A DNA stretch of 64,000 nt, taken from the NCBI GenBank assembly GCA_017642695.1, contig JAEPQD010000001.1:310001-374000 (forward strand). Direction: 5' to 3'. Shown here one piece after another: positions 16,813-25,443 of the stretch. Both the position numbers and the translations under genes were made by a program. The stretch comes from Parvibaculum sp. Lineage in GTDB: Bacteria; Pseudomonadota; Alphaproteobacteria; Parvibaculales; Parvibaculaceae. Position 1 is the first letter of the stretch; every line of letters starts with the position of its first letter. The notes under the pieces were generated by a model. It was not told where the DNA came from. It saw only the letters and a program-made list of their open reading frames with translations, and did no database searches.

Positions 16813-18603
16813 TCAGTAAACGCGCGCCTTCGGCTTGATGTATTCGATGTCGTTGGAAAGCGTGTAGGCATGCACCGGACGGTAGTCGATGGCGGGCTTG
16901 CCGTTCTCGTCCACCCAGCACAGCGTGTGCTTCATCCAGTTCTGGTCGTCGCGGTCCGGGAAGTCCTCGCGGGCATGCGCGCCGCGGCTTTCCTGCCGGT
17001 TGACCGCGCCCTCGACGGTCGCGACCGCCTGGACGATGAGATTGTCGAATTCGAGCGTCTCGATGAGGTCCGAATTCCAGATCAGCGAGCGGTCGGAGAC
17101 GCGAACATCCGGAATGCCGGAGACGACATCGGCGATGCGCTTCTGGCCGGAGACGAGCGTCTCGCCGGTGCGGAAGACGGCGACGTCTTCCTGCATGGCG
17201 CGCTGCATCTTGAGACGGAGTTCGGCGGTGGGTGTCGAGCCCTTGGCGTTGCGGAAGCGGTCGAGACGCTCAACCGCTATTTCGCCCGACCCCTTCTGAA
17301 GTTCGGGCTGGCGCTGGCCGGGTTCGACAAGCTCGGCGGCGCGCAGGCCCGCCGCGCGGCCAAAGACCACGAGGTCGATCAGCGAGTTGGAGCCGAGACG
17401 GTTCGCGCCGTGGACCGACACGCAGGCCGCCTCGCCGATCGCCATGAGACCCGGCACGACGGTGTCCGGGTTGCCGTTCTTCAGCGTCAGCACCTCGCCG
17501 TGGAAGTTGGTCGGGATGCCGCCCATGTTGTAGTGGACGGTGGGGAGCACCGGGATCGGCTCCTTCGTGACGTCGACGCCCGCGAAGATGCGCGCGGATT
17601 CGGAAATGCCGGGCAGGCGCTCGTGAAGGATCGCGGGGTCGAGATGGTCGAGATGGAGGAAGATGTGATCCTTTTCCGCGCCGACGCCCCGGCCTTCGCG
17701 GATCTCGACCGTCATCGAGCGCGAGACGACGTCGCGCGACGCAAGGTCCTTCGCCGACGGCGCATAACGCTCCATGAAGCGCTCGCCTTCGGAATTGGTG
17801 AGATAGCCGCCCTCGCCGCGCGCGCCCTCGGTGATGAGGCAGCCCGCGCCGTAAATGCCGGTCGGGTGGAACTGGACGAACTCCATGTCCTGAAGGGGGA
17901 GCCCCGCGCGCAGCACCATCGCGTTGCCGTCGCCCGTGCAGGTGTGGGCGGAGGTCGCCGAGAAATAGGCGCGGCCATAGCCGCCCGTCGCGAGGATGAC
18001 GAGTGAGGCACGGAAGCGATGGACTTCGCCGGTCGCCATGTCGAGCGCGACGACGCCACGGCATTGGCCGTCCGCATCCATGATGAGGTCGATGGCGAAA
18101 TATTCGATATAGAACTCGGCCTTGTGGCGGACCGACTGGCCGTAGAGCGTGTGCAGGATCGCGTGGCCCGTGCGGTCGGCGGCGGCGCAGGTGCGCTGCG
18201 CGATGCCTTCGCCGAAATTCGTGGTCATGCCGCCGAAGGGGCGCTGGTAGATCTTGCCTTCTTCGGTGCGGGAGAAGGGCACGCCGAAATGCTCGAGCTC
18301 ATAGACGGCTTCGGGCGCCTGGCGGCAGAGATATTCGATGGCGTCCTGGTCGCCAAGCCAGTCCGAACCCTTGACCGTGTCGTACATGTGCCAGCGCCAG
18401 TCGTCGGCGCCCATGTTACCGAGCGAGGCGGAGATGCCGCCCTGCGCCGCGACGGTGTGGCTGCGGGTCGGGAACACCTTGGTGATGTTCGCCGTGCGAA
18501 GACCCTTTTCGACGCAGCCGAGCGTGGCGCGAAGACCCGCGCCGCCCGCGCCGACAACGACGACGTCGAATGTGTGATCGTGGAACTCGTATTCAGCCGT
18601 CAT
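16813..18603 (-). CDS. sdhA: Succinate dehydrogenase flavoprotein subunit
   Basis: Catalytic flavoprotein of complex II, oxidising succinate to fumarate, 596 residues. It has the FAD dinucleotide fold [15 protein letters not shown] near residue 15, the covalent FAD histidine in SHTVAAQGG near residue 48, the active-site region [11 protein letters not shown] and the segment [18 protein letters not shown]. Its length and motifs are normal, with no unusual extension. Confidence 0.97.
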   Translation of the reverse strand: MTAEYEFHDHTFDVVVVGAGGAGLRATLGCVEKGLRTANITKVFPTRSHTVAAQGGISASLGNMGADDWRWHMYDTVKGSDWLGDQDAIEYLCRQAPEAVYELEHFGVPFSRTEEGKIYQRPFGGMTTNFGEGIAQRTCAAADRTGHAILHTLYGQSVRHKAEFYIEYFAIDLIMDADGQCRGVVALDMATGEVHRFRASLVILATGGYGRAYFSATSAHTCTGDGNAMVLRAGLPLQDMEFVQFHPTGIYGAGCLITEGARGEGGYLTNSEGERFMERYAPSAKDLASRDVVSRSMTVEIREGRGVGAEKDHIFLHLDHLDPAILHERLPGISESARIFAGVDVTKEPIPVLPTVHYNMGGIPTNFHGEVLTLKNGNPDTVVPGLMAIGEAACVSVHGANRLGSNSLIDLVVFGRAAGLRAAELVEPGQRQPELQKGSGEIAVERLDRFRNAKGSTPTAELRLKMQRAMQEDVAVFRTGETLVSGQKRIADVVSGIPDVRVSDRSLIWNSDLIETLEFDNLIVQAVATVEGAVNRQESRGAHAREDFPDRDDQNWMKHTLCWVDENGKPAIDYRPVHAYTLSNDIEYIKPKARVY

Positions 18604-18630
18604 GAGCGAAATCTCGAGACTTGAGGAATG

Positions 18631-19026
18631 TCAGGCACCGAAGCCGATCTTCGCGACCGCGTAGACGCAGGCGAGACCGACGGCGTAGGAGAAGAAGAAA
18701 TTGCCGATGAGGGCGAGGCTGCGAAGCCGTTCGCCCGTCACGTAGTCCTCGATCACGATCTGCATGCCGATGCGCATATGCATGATCGCGGCGACGACGA
18801 GAAGGAGCGCGGCGATGGCGACGAGCGGATTGCCGAGCCAGGCGCGGGCGGTTTCATAATCCGCGCCGGTGAGCGCGACGATCAGCCCCACGAAGAAGAG
18901 CCCGAGCGGCACCATGGCGAGCGCCGTGATGCGCTGGCGGATGTGGTCGCCGGTGCCGGACTTTGCCGAGCCATGTGCGAGAACGCGGCCGAGCGGCGTG
19001 CGCATATCCTTTTTCGAGGCGGACAT
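18631..19026 (-). CDS. sdhD: Succinate dehydrogenase membrane anchor subunit
   Basis: Hydrophobic anchor of complex II, 131 residues with three membrane segments (for example ITALAMVPLGLFFVGLIVAL). The haem/quinone region shows HMRIGMQIVIEDYV, typical of alphaproteobacterial SdhD. The ATG at 19026 overlaps the sdhC stop by one base; the longer upstream open frame is antisense noise inside sdhC. Confidence 0.93.
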   Translation of the reverse strand: MSASKKDMRTPLGRVLAHGSAKSGTGDHIRQRITALAMVPLGLFFVGLIVALTGADYETARAWLGNPLVAIAALLLVVAAIMHMRIGMQIVIEDYVTGERLRSLALIGNFFFSYAVGLACVYAVAKIGFGA

Positions 19027-19433
19027 CAGATCACTCCCCGCATGGAAAAGACGATGGCCCAGACAAGTACGGTGCCGGCCAGCGCGGAGATCACCGCGAT
19101 CCAGGTGATGGTGTCCGCCGCTTTCGGCGAGGTCGCCACGATCTCGTCCCAGACGAGATAGCGGATGCCGCCGAAAAGGTGATGGAGGAGCGCCCAGGTG
19201 TAGCCGATGAGAACGAGCTGGCCGAACCAGTGCCCCGCGACCGACTGGAAGAACGCATAGGCATCGGGGCCCGTGGCGGCCGCGATCAGCCACCAGGCGA
19301 CGAGCGCCGTGCCCGCATAGAGCGCGACGCCGACGATGCGATGCAGGATCGACATCGCCATGGTGATCGTGACGCGATAGATCTGGAGATGCGGAGAGAG
19401 CGGCCTCTCTGCGGCTTGTCTCTGTTCGGCCAT
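19026..19433 (-). CDS. sdhC: Succinate dehydrogenase cytochrome b556 subunit
   Basis: Cytochrome b subunit of complex II, 135 residues, with the typical start RPLSPHLQIYRVTITMAMSI, the Ser-His pair SILHRIVGVALYAG, and the haem-ligand region LLHHLFGGIRYLVWD. Start at 19433 is chosen because MAEQRQAAERPLSPHLQ matches the family; upstream codons do not. It is the first gene of the operon and is translationally coupled to sdhD. Confidence 0.94.
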   Translation of the reverse strand: MAEQRQAAERPLSPHLQIYRVTITMAMSILHRIVGVALYAGTALVAWWLIAAATGPDAYAFFQSVAGHWFGQLVLIGYTWALLHHLFGGIRYLVWDEIVATSPKAADTITWIAVISALAGTVLVWAIVFSMRGVI

Positions 19434-19726
19434 CCGAAGAACCCCGTTCGGGCAATCAAGAAGAGCGGCGGACCCGGACGGGCCCTGCATGTGTCAGTCC
19501 GTTGTTTATCGCGCGGCGGCCCCCAAGGCAAATTCCCTGACGCCGTCATGCAGACGCCCGTAACGGCCCCGCATGCAAACCGCTTTGCAGGAAAGCGGGC
19601 AGCAAAAAACGGCGGCAAACGCTGGGGCAGCGGCGTTCGCGCAAAGCCACTTGCGCGCAGCTGCGAAGCCTTCGCAACTAAGCGCGGGCATGATGCGCGC
19701 GACATTTTCAAACGAGGAGTGCGCGT
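19434..19726. promoter_or_regulatory. Divergent promoter region of sdhCDAB and a thioesterase gene
   Basis: About 290 bases. A perfect 7-bp inverted repeat, CCGCTTT-GCAGG-AAAGCGG, lies at 19580-19598 and could be an operator or leader stem. No coding region is evident. Confidence 0.4.
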
Positions 19727-20194
19727 ATGAGTGCGGAAGCGATTCCGGGCCTGTTGCCCGGCGGCGAGAGCCCGGCCGGGCGGGTGAGCCGCGTGCTGAC
19801 GGAACAGCCCTTTTCGATGCTGGTGGGCGCGAAGGTGGGCCGCGTGGAGCGGGGCCGGGCGGAACTGATCGTGGAAAACAGGCCGGACCTGACCCAAAAC
19901 AACGGCTTTATCCATGGCGGCGTGATCGGCTATCTGGCCGACAATGCGAGCGGCTGCGCCGCCTCGACCGTGCTGCCGGACGGCGCGGTGAGCCTCGTCA
20001 CTTCCGAATACAAGCTGAACCTGCTGCGCCCCGCGACCGGCATCCGCGCCGTCGCGCGCGGCGAGGTCGTGAAGGCGGGGCGGCGGCAATGCGTGGTCGA
20101 GACGCGCGTTTCCTGCGCGAACGAGGCGGGCGAGGAGAAGCTCGTCGCGATCTGCCTCGCGACGCTCGCCTACATCTATCCGGGAGAGGGCTAG
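19727..20194 (+). CDS. PaaI/hotdog-fold thioesterase
   Basis: Predicted acyl-CoA thioesterase of the PaaI/YdiI hotdog family, 155 residues. The active-site helix motif NGFIHGGVIGYLADNASGCA is clear, followed by the strand segment SLVTSEYKLNLLRPA. The ATG follows GAGGAG. The substrate is unknown; phenylacetyl-CoA-type or general acyl-CoA substrates are typical. Its TAG stop lies in the palindrome CTAG that also serves as the stop of the convergent PAS-protein gene. Confidence 0.88.
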   Translation: MSAEAIPGLLPGGESPAGRVSRVLTEQPFSMLVGAKVGRVERGRAELIVENRPDLTQNNGFIHGGVIGYLADNASGCAASTVLPDGAVSLVTSEYKLNLLRPATGIRAVARGEVVKAGRRQCVVETRVSCANEAGEEKLVAICLATLAYIYPGEG

Positions 20195-20781
20195 CCGAAC
20201 GGCGCCTGGCCCACATGCGCGGGCGGCACACCGAAGCCGATATCGAGCCAGTGCCAGACGGTCGAATGTTCGATCTGCCGCAGGCCCGGCAGGTCGTCCG
20301 TCGGCTTCATCTCGAAATTGACGAAGATGACGATGTGGTCGGGCGCGCCGCCCGCCTTGGCGATCGGCAGGATCGTATATTCGTAGAGGATCGAGCCGCC
20401 ATCCGCCGTGGTGGCGGGTGTCGCCTGCCAGAGCCCGCAGGGCGACTTGAGGCAGGCCATGACGCAATCATAGGCAAGCTGGCGGATCGACGGGTCGGCA
20501 AGCGTCAGATAATCGATGCCGGTGAGATCATGGCCGAAGAATTCGCGGAAGCCCGAGCCGGTGAGCCGGAACGGCAGCGCGACGGCGTGCGGGTCCGGCT
20601 CGATGATCGCGAACCAGCGGGCGAAGGGGGCGAAGCGGCGCAGGTCGATGGCGCTGCGGGGCGGCACATCGCGGCCTTCGCGCGCGGCTTCCCATGCTTC
20701 CTCGAAAGAGACGCTCTCCGGCGACCGCCGGCTGATGTCCGGCGCGAACGGCGCGTGAGAGCCTGTTCCCGATGAACGCAT
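20191..20781 (-). CDS. PAS-domain protein of unknown function
   Basis: Product of 196 residues, most of it one PAS-like sensory domain similar to the alphaproteobacterial single-PAS proteins (DUF1457 type). Family-like segments are PFRLTGSGFREFFGHDLTGI and LYEYTILPIAKAGG. There is no kinase, GGDEF or DNA-binding domain, so it probably acts by protein contact. It overlaps the convergent thioesterase gene by four bases. Confidence 0.7.
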   Translation of the reverse strand: MRSSGTGSHAPFAPDISRRSPESVSFEEAWEAAREGRDVPPRSAIDLRRFAPFARWFAIIEPDPHAVALPFRLTGSGFREFFGHDLTGIDYLTLADPSIRQLAYDCVMACLKSPCGLWQATPATTADGGSILYEYTILPIAKAGGAPDHIVIFVNFEMKPTDDLPGLRQIEHSTVWHWLDIGFGVPPAHVGQAPFG

Positions 20782-20853
20782 CGCAACCTTCCGATTCGAT
20801 CCGCGCGAAGCCTAGCGCGGCGCAGGTAAACCGAAAATGAAAAACAGAAGGGC

Positions 20854-21903
20854 TCAGCGGCGCGGCATGAAAACCCAGTAGTCGAGGTCGAGAATGACGC
20901 CGTCCTCGTAGCCCTTTTCCTTCGGACCCGGGAAATCGGCGCAGGGCCGGTCCTTCGTCGCGATGGTGCGCAGGCGAAGTGCACCGAGATCGGCGCGGCC
21001 CTTCACTTCCGCCTTGTCGAGCACTTCCGACCAGGCAAAGACCGTGTCGCCGCCGAAACAGGGCGCGACATGACGTCCGCCATTGATGGCGGCAACCAGC
21101 ACCGCGTTGCCGAGCCCGTTGAAGGAAAGTGCGCGGGCGAGCGAAATTACATGGCCGCCATAGATGAGGCGGCGGCCGAAGCGGCCCTTGCCTTCGGTAT
21201 ACTGATTGAAATGGACCTTGGCGGTGTTCTGGTAGAGGCGCGTCGCCATCATGTGTTCGGCTTCCTCGATGGTGATGCCGTCCACATGGTCGATTTTCTC
21301 GCCCGTCTCGTAATCGTCCCAGAGATGGGCGGAGCCCGAAGCGACCGTGTCGAACCCCTTGAAGGAGGTGCCATGAGGCGCCACGAGATGTTCCGCGCCG
21401 ACAACGGCAGGGAGATGCGGCACGTCCTCTTCGGGTGCCGGATGCGCCTTGTCGCGCTTCCTCACCATCACCCAGCGCACATAGTCGAGAACGATCTCAC
21501 CCTTCTGGTTGCGGCCGGTGGAGCGGACATAGACGACGCCCGTCTCGCCGTTGGAATTTTCCTTGAGGCCGATCACCTTCGATTCCGTCGAGAGCGTATC
21601 GCCTGGAAAGACGGGCTTCAGGAACCGGCAATCGGCATAGCCGAGATTAGCGACGGCATTGAGCGAGACATCGGGCACCGTCTTGCCGAAGACGATGTGG
21701 AAGGCGAGAAGATCGTCGGCGGGCGCGGTGGCGTACCCCGCCTTGCGCGCAACCTCCGCCGAGGATTGCAACACGAAGCGCGAGCCGAAAAGCGCCTGAT
21801 AGAGCGCGACGTCGCCCTCCGTGACCGTGCGCGGCGTTGCGTGATGCAGCACCTGCCCGACCTTGAAATCCTCGAAATAATTGCCTTCGTTGGTCTTGGT
21901 CAT
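20854..21903 (-). CDS. mch: Mesaconyl-CoA hydratase (MaoC-like, double hotdog)
   Basis: Hydratase interconverting mesaconyl-CoA and beta-methylmalyl-CoA in the ethylmalonyl-CoA pathway, 349 residues. There are two MaoC-like hotdog halves: GNYFEDFKVGQVLHHATPRT and LYQALFGSRF in the first, and ETGEKIDHVDGITIEEAEHM with FGRRLIYGGHVISLARALSF in the second. It lies 11 bases downstream of the lyase gene that uses its product, which supports the pathway assignment over a generic MaoC dehydratase. Confidence 0.85.
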   Translation of the reverse strand: MTKTNEGNYFEDFKVGQVLHHATPRTVTEGDVALYQALFGSRFVLQSSAEVARKAGYATAPADDLLAFHIVFGKTVPDVSLNAVANLGYADCRFLKPVFPGDTLSTESKVIGLKENSNGETGVVYVRSTGRNQKGEIVLDYVRWVMVRKRDKAHPAPEEDVPHLPAVVGAEHLVAPHGTSFKGFDTVASGSAHLWDDYETGEKIDHVDGITIEEAEHMMATRLYQNTAKVHFNQYTEGKGRFGRRLIYGGHVISLARALSFNGLGNAVLVAAINGGRHVAPCFGGDTVFAWSEVLDKAEVKGRADLGALRLRTIATKDRPCADFPGPKEKGYEDGVILDLDYWVFMPRR

Positions 21904-21914
21904 GAGCCCGCTCC

Positions 21915-22811
21915 TCAGGATGCCTTTTCGAGTTCGGCGATGGCATCCGCGATGGCAACAGTGCGCCGTGCGATGTCGGCGTGAAGAATCTCGACCATGC
22001 GGCCATCGACCTTGAGGACGCCCTTGCCCTTGTTCTCCGGCAGCTCGAAAGCCTCGATGGTCTTGCGCGCGAAGGCGACCGTTTCCGGGTCCGGCGAGAA
22101 GATCGTGTTGCAGGGGCCGACCTGGGAGGGATGGATCAGCGTCTTGCCGTCGAACCCCATATCGGCGCCCTGGCGGCAGACCGCCTCGAAGCCTTCCTCG
22201 TTCTTGATGTCGTTATAGACGCCGTCGAGGATGACGATGCCATAGGCGCGCGCCGCGACAAGCGCGAGACCGAGCGAGGTCATCATCGGCATGCGGTCCG
22301 GCGTATGGGCGGCCCGCAGTTCCTTCGCGATGTCGTTTGTACCCATGACCCAGACGGACATGCGCGAGCCCGGCTCGCGCGCCTTCTGCGCGATGGACTG
22401 GATGTTGAGGGTGGCGAGCGGCGTCTCGATCATGCACCAGAGCTGAAGACCGGGCTTCGCGCCGGCATCCGACAGGGCTTCTTCGGCACGCTCGACATCG
22501 GCCGCGGAATTGATCTTCGGCACGAGGATGGCGTCGGGCCCGGCCGCGACCGCTGCCTTGATGTCGTCGCGGCCCCAGGGCGTGTCGAGACCGTTCACGC
22601 GGATCGCGATTTCGCGCTTGCCATAGCCGCCGCCCCTGACGGCGTCCGTGACCTGGGTCCGCGCTTCCTCCTTGGCATCGGGCGCGACCGCATCCTCCAT
22701 ATCGAGGATCAGCGCATCCGCCGGGATCTCCTTCGCCTTTTCAAGCGCGCGGGCATTCGAGCCCGGCATGTAGAGAACGCTGCGGCGCGGGCGGGCGGCG
22801 GTGTCGGCCAT
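21915..22811 (-). CDS. mcl: HpcH/HpaI-type malyl-CoA / beta-methylmalyl-CoA lyase
   Basis: CitE-like CoA-ester lyase of 298 residues. It shows RRSVLYMPGSNARALEKAKE at the start, the metal and substrate loop ALILDMEDAVAPDAKEEAR, REIAIRVNGLDTPWGRDD, and DGKTLIHPSQVGPCN near the C terminus. With mesaconyl-CoA hydratase next to it, it probably cleaves beta-methylmalyl-CoA to glyoxylate and propionyl-CoA. A malyl-CoA thioesterase (Mcl2-like) role is the alternative, since these paralogues look alike. Confidence 0.85.
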   Translation of the reverse strand: MADTAARPRRSVLYMPGSNARALEKAKEIPADALILDMEDAVAPDAKEEARTQVTDAVRGGGYGKREIAIRVNGLDTPWGRDDIKAAVAAGPDAILVPKINSAADVERAEEALSDAGAKPGLQLWCMIETPLATLNIQSIAQKAREPGSRMSVWVMGTNDIAKELRAAHTPDRMPMMTSLGLALVAARAYGIVILDGVYNDIKNEEGFEAVCRQGADMGFDGKTLIHPSQVGPCNTIFSPDPETVAFARKTIEAFELPENKGKGVLKVDGRMVEILHADIARRTVAIADAIAELEKAS

Positions 22812-23125
22812 GGGGAAGTCTCCGTTCGCTGGATTTGCGAGGGGACACTATAAAGGCCTGTGCCGCCTGTGAAGCATCAAAGTGAGCAGGGAGGGAGCTT
22901 GTCTACCTCGCGCCCCCGCCCCGAAATTTGCCACGCTGACGCGCCGCAAATTTCGACCCTCCCCGAGGGGAGGGTGGGATGAGAGGCATGCTGCTGCAGA
23001 AACCCCAAACTGACTACGGAGAGATATTGAATTCTCTCGGCTCGAATTCTGGCTAACCGCCCACCCTCCCCTCGGGGAGGGTCGGAAAATTCGTCAGAAT
23101 TTTTCGGGGCGGGGGAAGCAGCCAG
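22812..23125. other. Intergenic region filled by an inverted-repeat element
   Basis: About 314 bases between the lyase start and the Amt-kinase stop. Most of it is the composite inverted repeat at 22913-23115; I see no gene here. Confidence 0.55.
22913..23115. repeat. Composite extragenic inverted-repeat element
   Basis: Left arm 22913-22979 and right arm 23058-23115 are inverted copies: the outer ends read CCCCCGCCCCGAAATTT against its complement, and the inner parts are ACCCTCCCCGAGGGGAGGGT in both. Each arm also folds on itself (CCCTCCCC-GA-GGGGAGGG; GAAATTTG/CAAATTTC). About 80 unique bases lie between. This is the layout of dispersed BIME/RIME-type extragenic elements. It ends 10 bases from the Amt-kinase stop and may act as its terminator. 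Confidence 0.7.
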
Positions 23126-25279
23126 CTAGCTTGCGATGCGCTGCATAGGGGCGAGCACGCGGTCATGCGGCATGCGGACCGTGATCGTGGTGCCTTCACC
23201 GGGTTCCGACTCGATGACGAGCGTCGCCCCGTGCATGCGGGCCAGCGCGCGGGTCAGCGGCAGGCCGAGGCCGGTGCCCTCGGTCGAGTAGATGCTGCTG
23301 TCCTTGCCGATCTGGCGGAAGGGCTCGAGCGCGATCGGAATATCCTTCTTCGACATGCCGACGCCAGTATCGGTAACGCGGAAGGCCATGCGCCGATCGG
23401 GCTCAAGAAAGGCCGCAAGCTGGATGCTGCCGCCCTTCGGCGTGAATTTCACCGCGTTCGAGACGAGATTGAGCATGATCTGGCGCAGCGCCCGCTTGTC
23501 GGCCATGAGAAGCGGCAATCCGTCCTCCACCGTCACCGTGAGGTTGACGCCCGCTTCCTCGGCGCGGTGCCGCATCATGCGCTCGCAGCTCGCGACGGCG
23601 TCCGGCACGTCGAGTTCTTCCTCGTAGAGTTCGTAGCGGTCCGCCTCGATCTTGGAGAGATCGAGAATGTCGTTGATGAGGCTGAGGAGATGGCTCGACG
23701 ATTTGTGGATGTCGCCGACATAATCCTTGTAGCGCTCGTTCTCCAGCGGCCCGAAGAGTTCGCCGTTCATCACTTCGGAGAAACCGATGATGGCGTTGAG
23801 CGGCGTGCGGAGTTCGTGGCTCATATTGGCGAGAAACTGGGACTTCGAGGCATTGGCGAGTTCGGCGACGTCGCGCGCGTCGCGCAGTTCGTTCGCCGTC
23901 TGCTCGCGCTTCCTCACCTCGCTGTTGAACTTGTCGAGCACGAGGTTGTAGCGCGTCGCCATCTCGCCCGCTTCCGTGAAGGGCTCGACATGGACGGGCT
24001 TCGAGAAATCGCCCCGCGCCGCCTGTGCTTCCATCGCACCGAGAACATCGAGCAGGGCGGAGGACGCGCCATGCTCGGCGATGTTGAGGCCGATGCGCTC
24101 GGCATCCGCCGAGACCCGGAGCGGCAGCACGCGGTCGATGAGGTGAAGCACGACGAAGGAAATGCCGAAGGCGAAGACGCCCGCCGCGCCGATGCCGAGC
24201 GCCTGCACGCCGAGCTGCTCGAGACGGGTGTGACCGTTCGGAAAGAGCGAGACGTCGCCGAGAAGCGCGACGGCAAGCGTGCCCCAGATGCCGGCCGCGA
24301 GGTGCACCGGCACGGCGTCGACCGCGTCGTCGATCTTGAGCCGCGCCAGGAGATCGCTTGTGACAAAGCAGACGATACCGCCGCCCGCGCCGATGAGAAC
24401 GGCGTTCGAGGTCGAGACGATGTGGCAGTTGGCGGTGATGGCGACGAGGCCGGCGAGAATGCCGTTCAGCGTCAGCTGCACATCCGGCAAGCCGTTGCGG
24501 ATCCAGCTGATGCCAACCACCGCGAGACCGCCTGCGGCCGCGGCCAGCATGGTGTGGACAAGGACGAAAGGCACGGTGGCGTTGAGCGCAAGCGTGGAAC
24601 CGCCATTGAAGCCGAACCAGCCGATCCAGAGCAGGAACATGCCGAGCGTCGCCATCGGCATATCATGCGGTTCGATGCGCTTGCCGTCAGGGCCGAAGCG
24701 GCCGATGCGGGGACCGAGCACGAGGATCGCCGCAAGCGCGATCCAGCCGCCGACGGAGTGAACCACGGTCGAGCCCGCGAAATCGATGAAGCCCCGATGT
24801 TCGAGCCAGCCCGCCGCTTCGCCGGTGAGCACACCGCCCCAGGCCCAGTGACCGAAGACGGGATAGATCAGCATGGAGAGAACGGCGGCGGTGATCGCGT
24901 AGCCGCGAAAACTCATGCGCTCCGCGACGGCGCCCGAGACGATGGTGGTGGAGGTGGAACAGAAGGCGAGCTGGAAGAAGAAGAAGGCCATGACCCAGGC
25001 CGTCGCCTGATTGCCGCCCGCCGCGCCGTCGAAGGCGAAGTCGGAGGAACCGAGAAGGCCGCCCGCGCTGACACCGAACATGAGGCCGAAGCCGACCAGC
25101 CAGAAGCCGACGCCCGCGACGCAGAAATCCATCACGTTCTTGACGGCGACGTTGATCGAGTTCTTCGCGCGCACGAGACCGGATTCGAGACAGGCAAAAC
25201 CGGCCTGCATGAGAAGCACGAGCACGGTGCAAATGAGCACCCAGACCGTGTCTATCGACTGCGCAACGCTTTCCACCAC
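23126..25279 (-). CDS. Ammonium transporter domain fused to a sensor histidine kinase (Amt-HK)
   Basis: Fusion protein of 717 residues. Residues 1 to about 400 form an Amt/Rh channel domain with eleven expected membrane helices; it retains DFAGSTVVHSVGG and VHLAAGIWG, which carry the twin pore histidines, and AFFFFQLAFCSTSTTIVSGA. A HAMP-like linker and short coiled coil follow, then HisKA with the phosphate-accepting His near residue 487 (MSHELRTPLNAIIGF), and the HATPase boxes NLVSNAVKFTPKG, DTGVGM and GTGLGLPL. Such fusions (Amt5 of Kuenenia) are ammonium sensors. No response regulator gene is adjacent. The start is GTG at 25279 preceded by GGGGGCGA. Confidence 0.95.
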   Translation of the reverse strand: MVESVAQSIDTVWVLICTVLVLLMQAGFACLESGLVRAKNSINVAVKNVMDFCVAGVGFWLVGFGLMFGVSAGGLLGSSDFAFDGAAGGNQATAWVMAFFFFQLAFCSTSTTIVSGAVAERMSFRGYAITAAVLSMLIYPVFGHWAWGGVLTGEAAGWLEHRGFIDFAGSTVVHSVGGWIALAAILVLGPRIGRFGPDGKRIEPHDMPMATLGMFLLWIGWFGFNGGSTLALNATVPFVLVHTMLAAAAGGLAVVGISWIRNGLPDVQLTLNGILAGLVAITANCHIVSTSNAVLIGAGGGIVCFVTSDLLARLKIDDAVDAVPVHLAAGIWGTLAVALLGDVSLFPNGHTRLEQLGVQALGIGAAGVFAFGISFVVLHLIDRVLPLRVSADAERIGLNIAEHGASSALLDVLGAMEAQAARGDFSKPVHVEPFTEAGEMATRYNLVLDKFNSEVRKREQTANELRDARDVAELANASKSQFLANMSHELRTPLNAIIGFSEVMNGELFGPLENERYKDYVGDIHKSSSHLLSLINDILDLSKIEADRYELYEEELDVPDAVASCERMMRHRAEEAGVNLTVTVEDGLPLLMADKRALRQIMLNLVSNAVKFTPKGGSIQLAAFLEPDRRMAFRVTDTGVGMSKKDIPIALEPFRQIGKDSSIYSTEGTGLGLPLTRALARMHGATLVIESEPGEGTTITVRMPHDRVLAPMQRIAS

Positions 25280-25377
25280 TCGCCCCCGTTACTGACGTGA
25301 TCGGGGAAGTATCGAGGTGAAAGGTAAATTTTTTATCGGAGTCCAGCGAAGGAAGACGCAAAAACCCGCAGAAATCC

Positions 25378-25394
25378 TGCACATATTTTGTGCA
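25378..25394 (-). promoter_or_regulatory. NtrC-like palindrome upstream of the Amt-kinase gene
   Basis: TGCACA-TATTT-TGTGCA fits the NtrC site pattern TGCAC-N7-GTGCA. It lies about 100-115 bases upstream of the Amt-kinase start, a usual enhancer distance. I did not find a clear sigma-54 -24/-12 promoter, so regulation by NtrC is a proposal. Confidence 0.5.
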
Positions 25395-25443
25395 TGATTT
25401 AGCGGAGGGTTAACGCACGACCTTCCGGGGACGGAGCAACCGC

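Noticed and set aside
18631..19455. Extended sdhD frame of 274 codons
   Set aside because: The part before 19026 overlaps sdhC in another frame; the family start and one-base overlap with sdhC fix the start at 19026.
23165..25300. A 711-codon open frame on the plus strand opposite the Amt-kinase gene
   Set aside because: It is the antisense of a clear Amt-histidine kinase; high GC content keeps the reverse frame open and the product (Arg/His/Glu-rich) matches no family.
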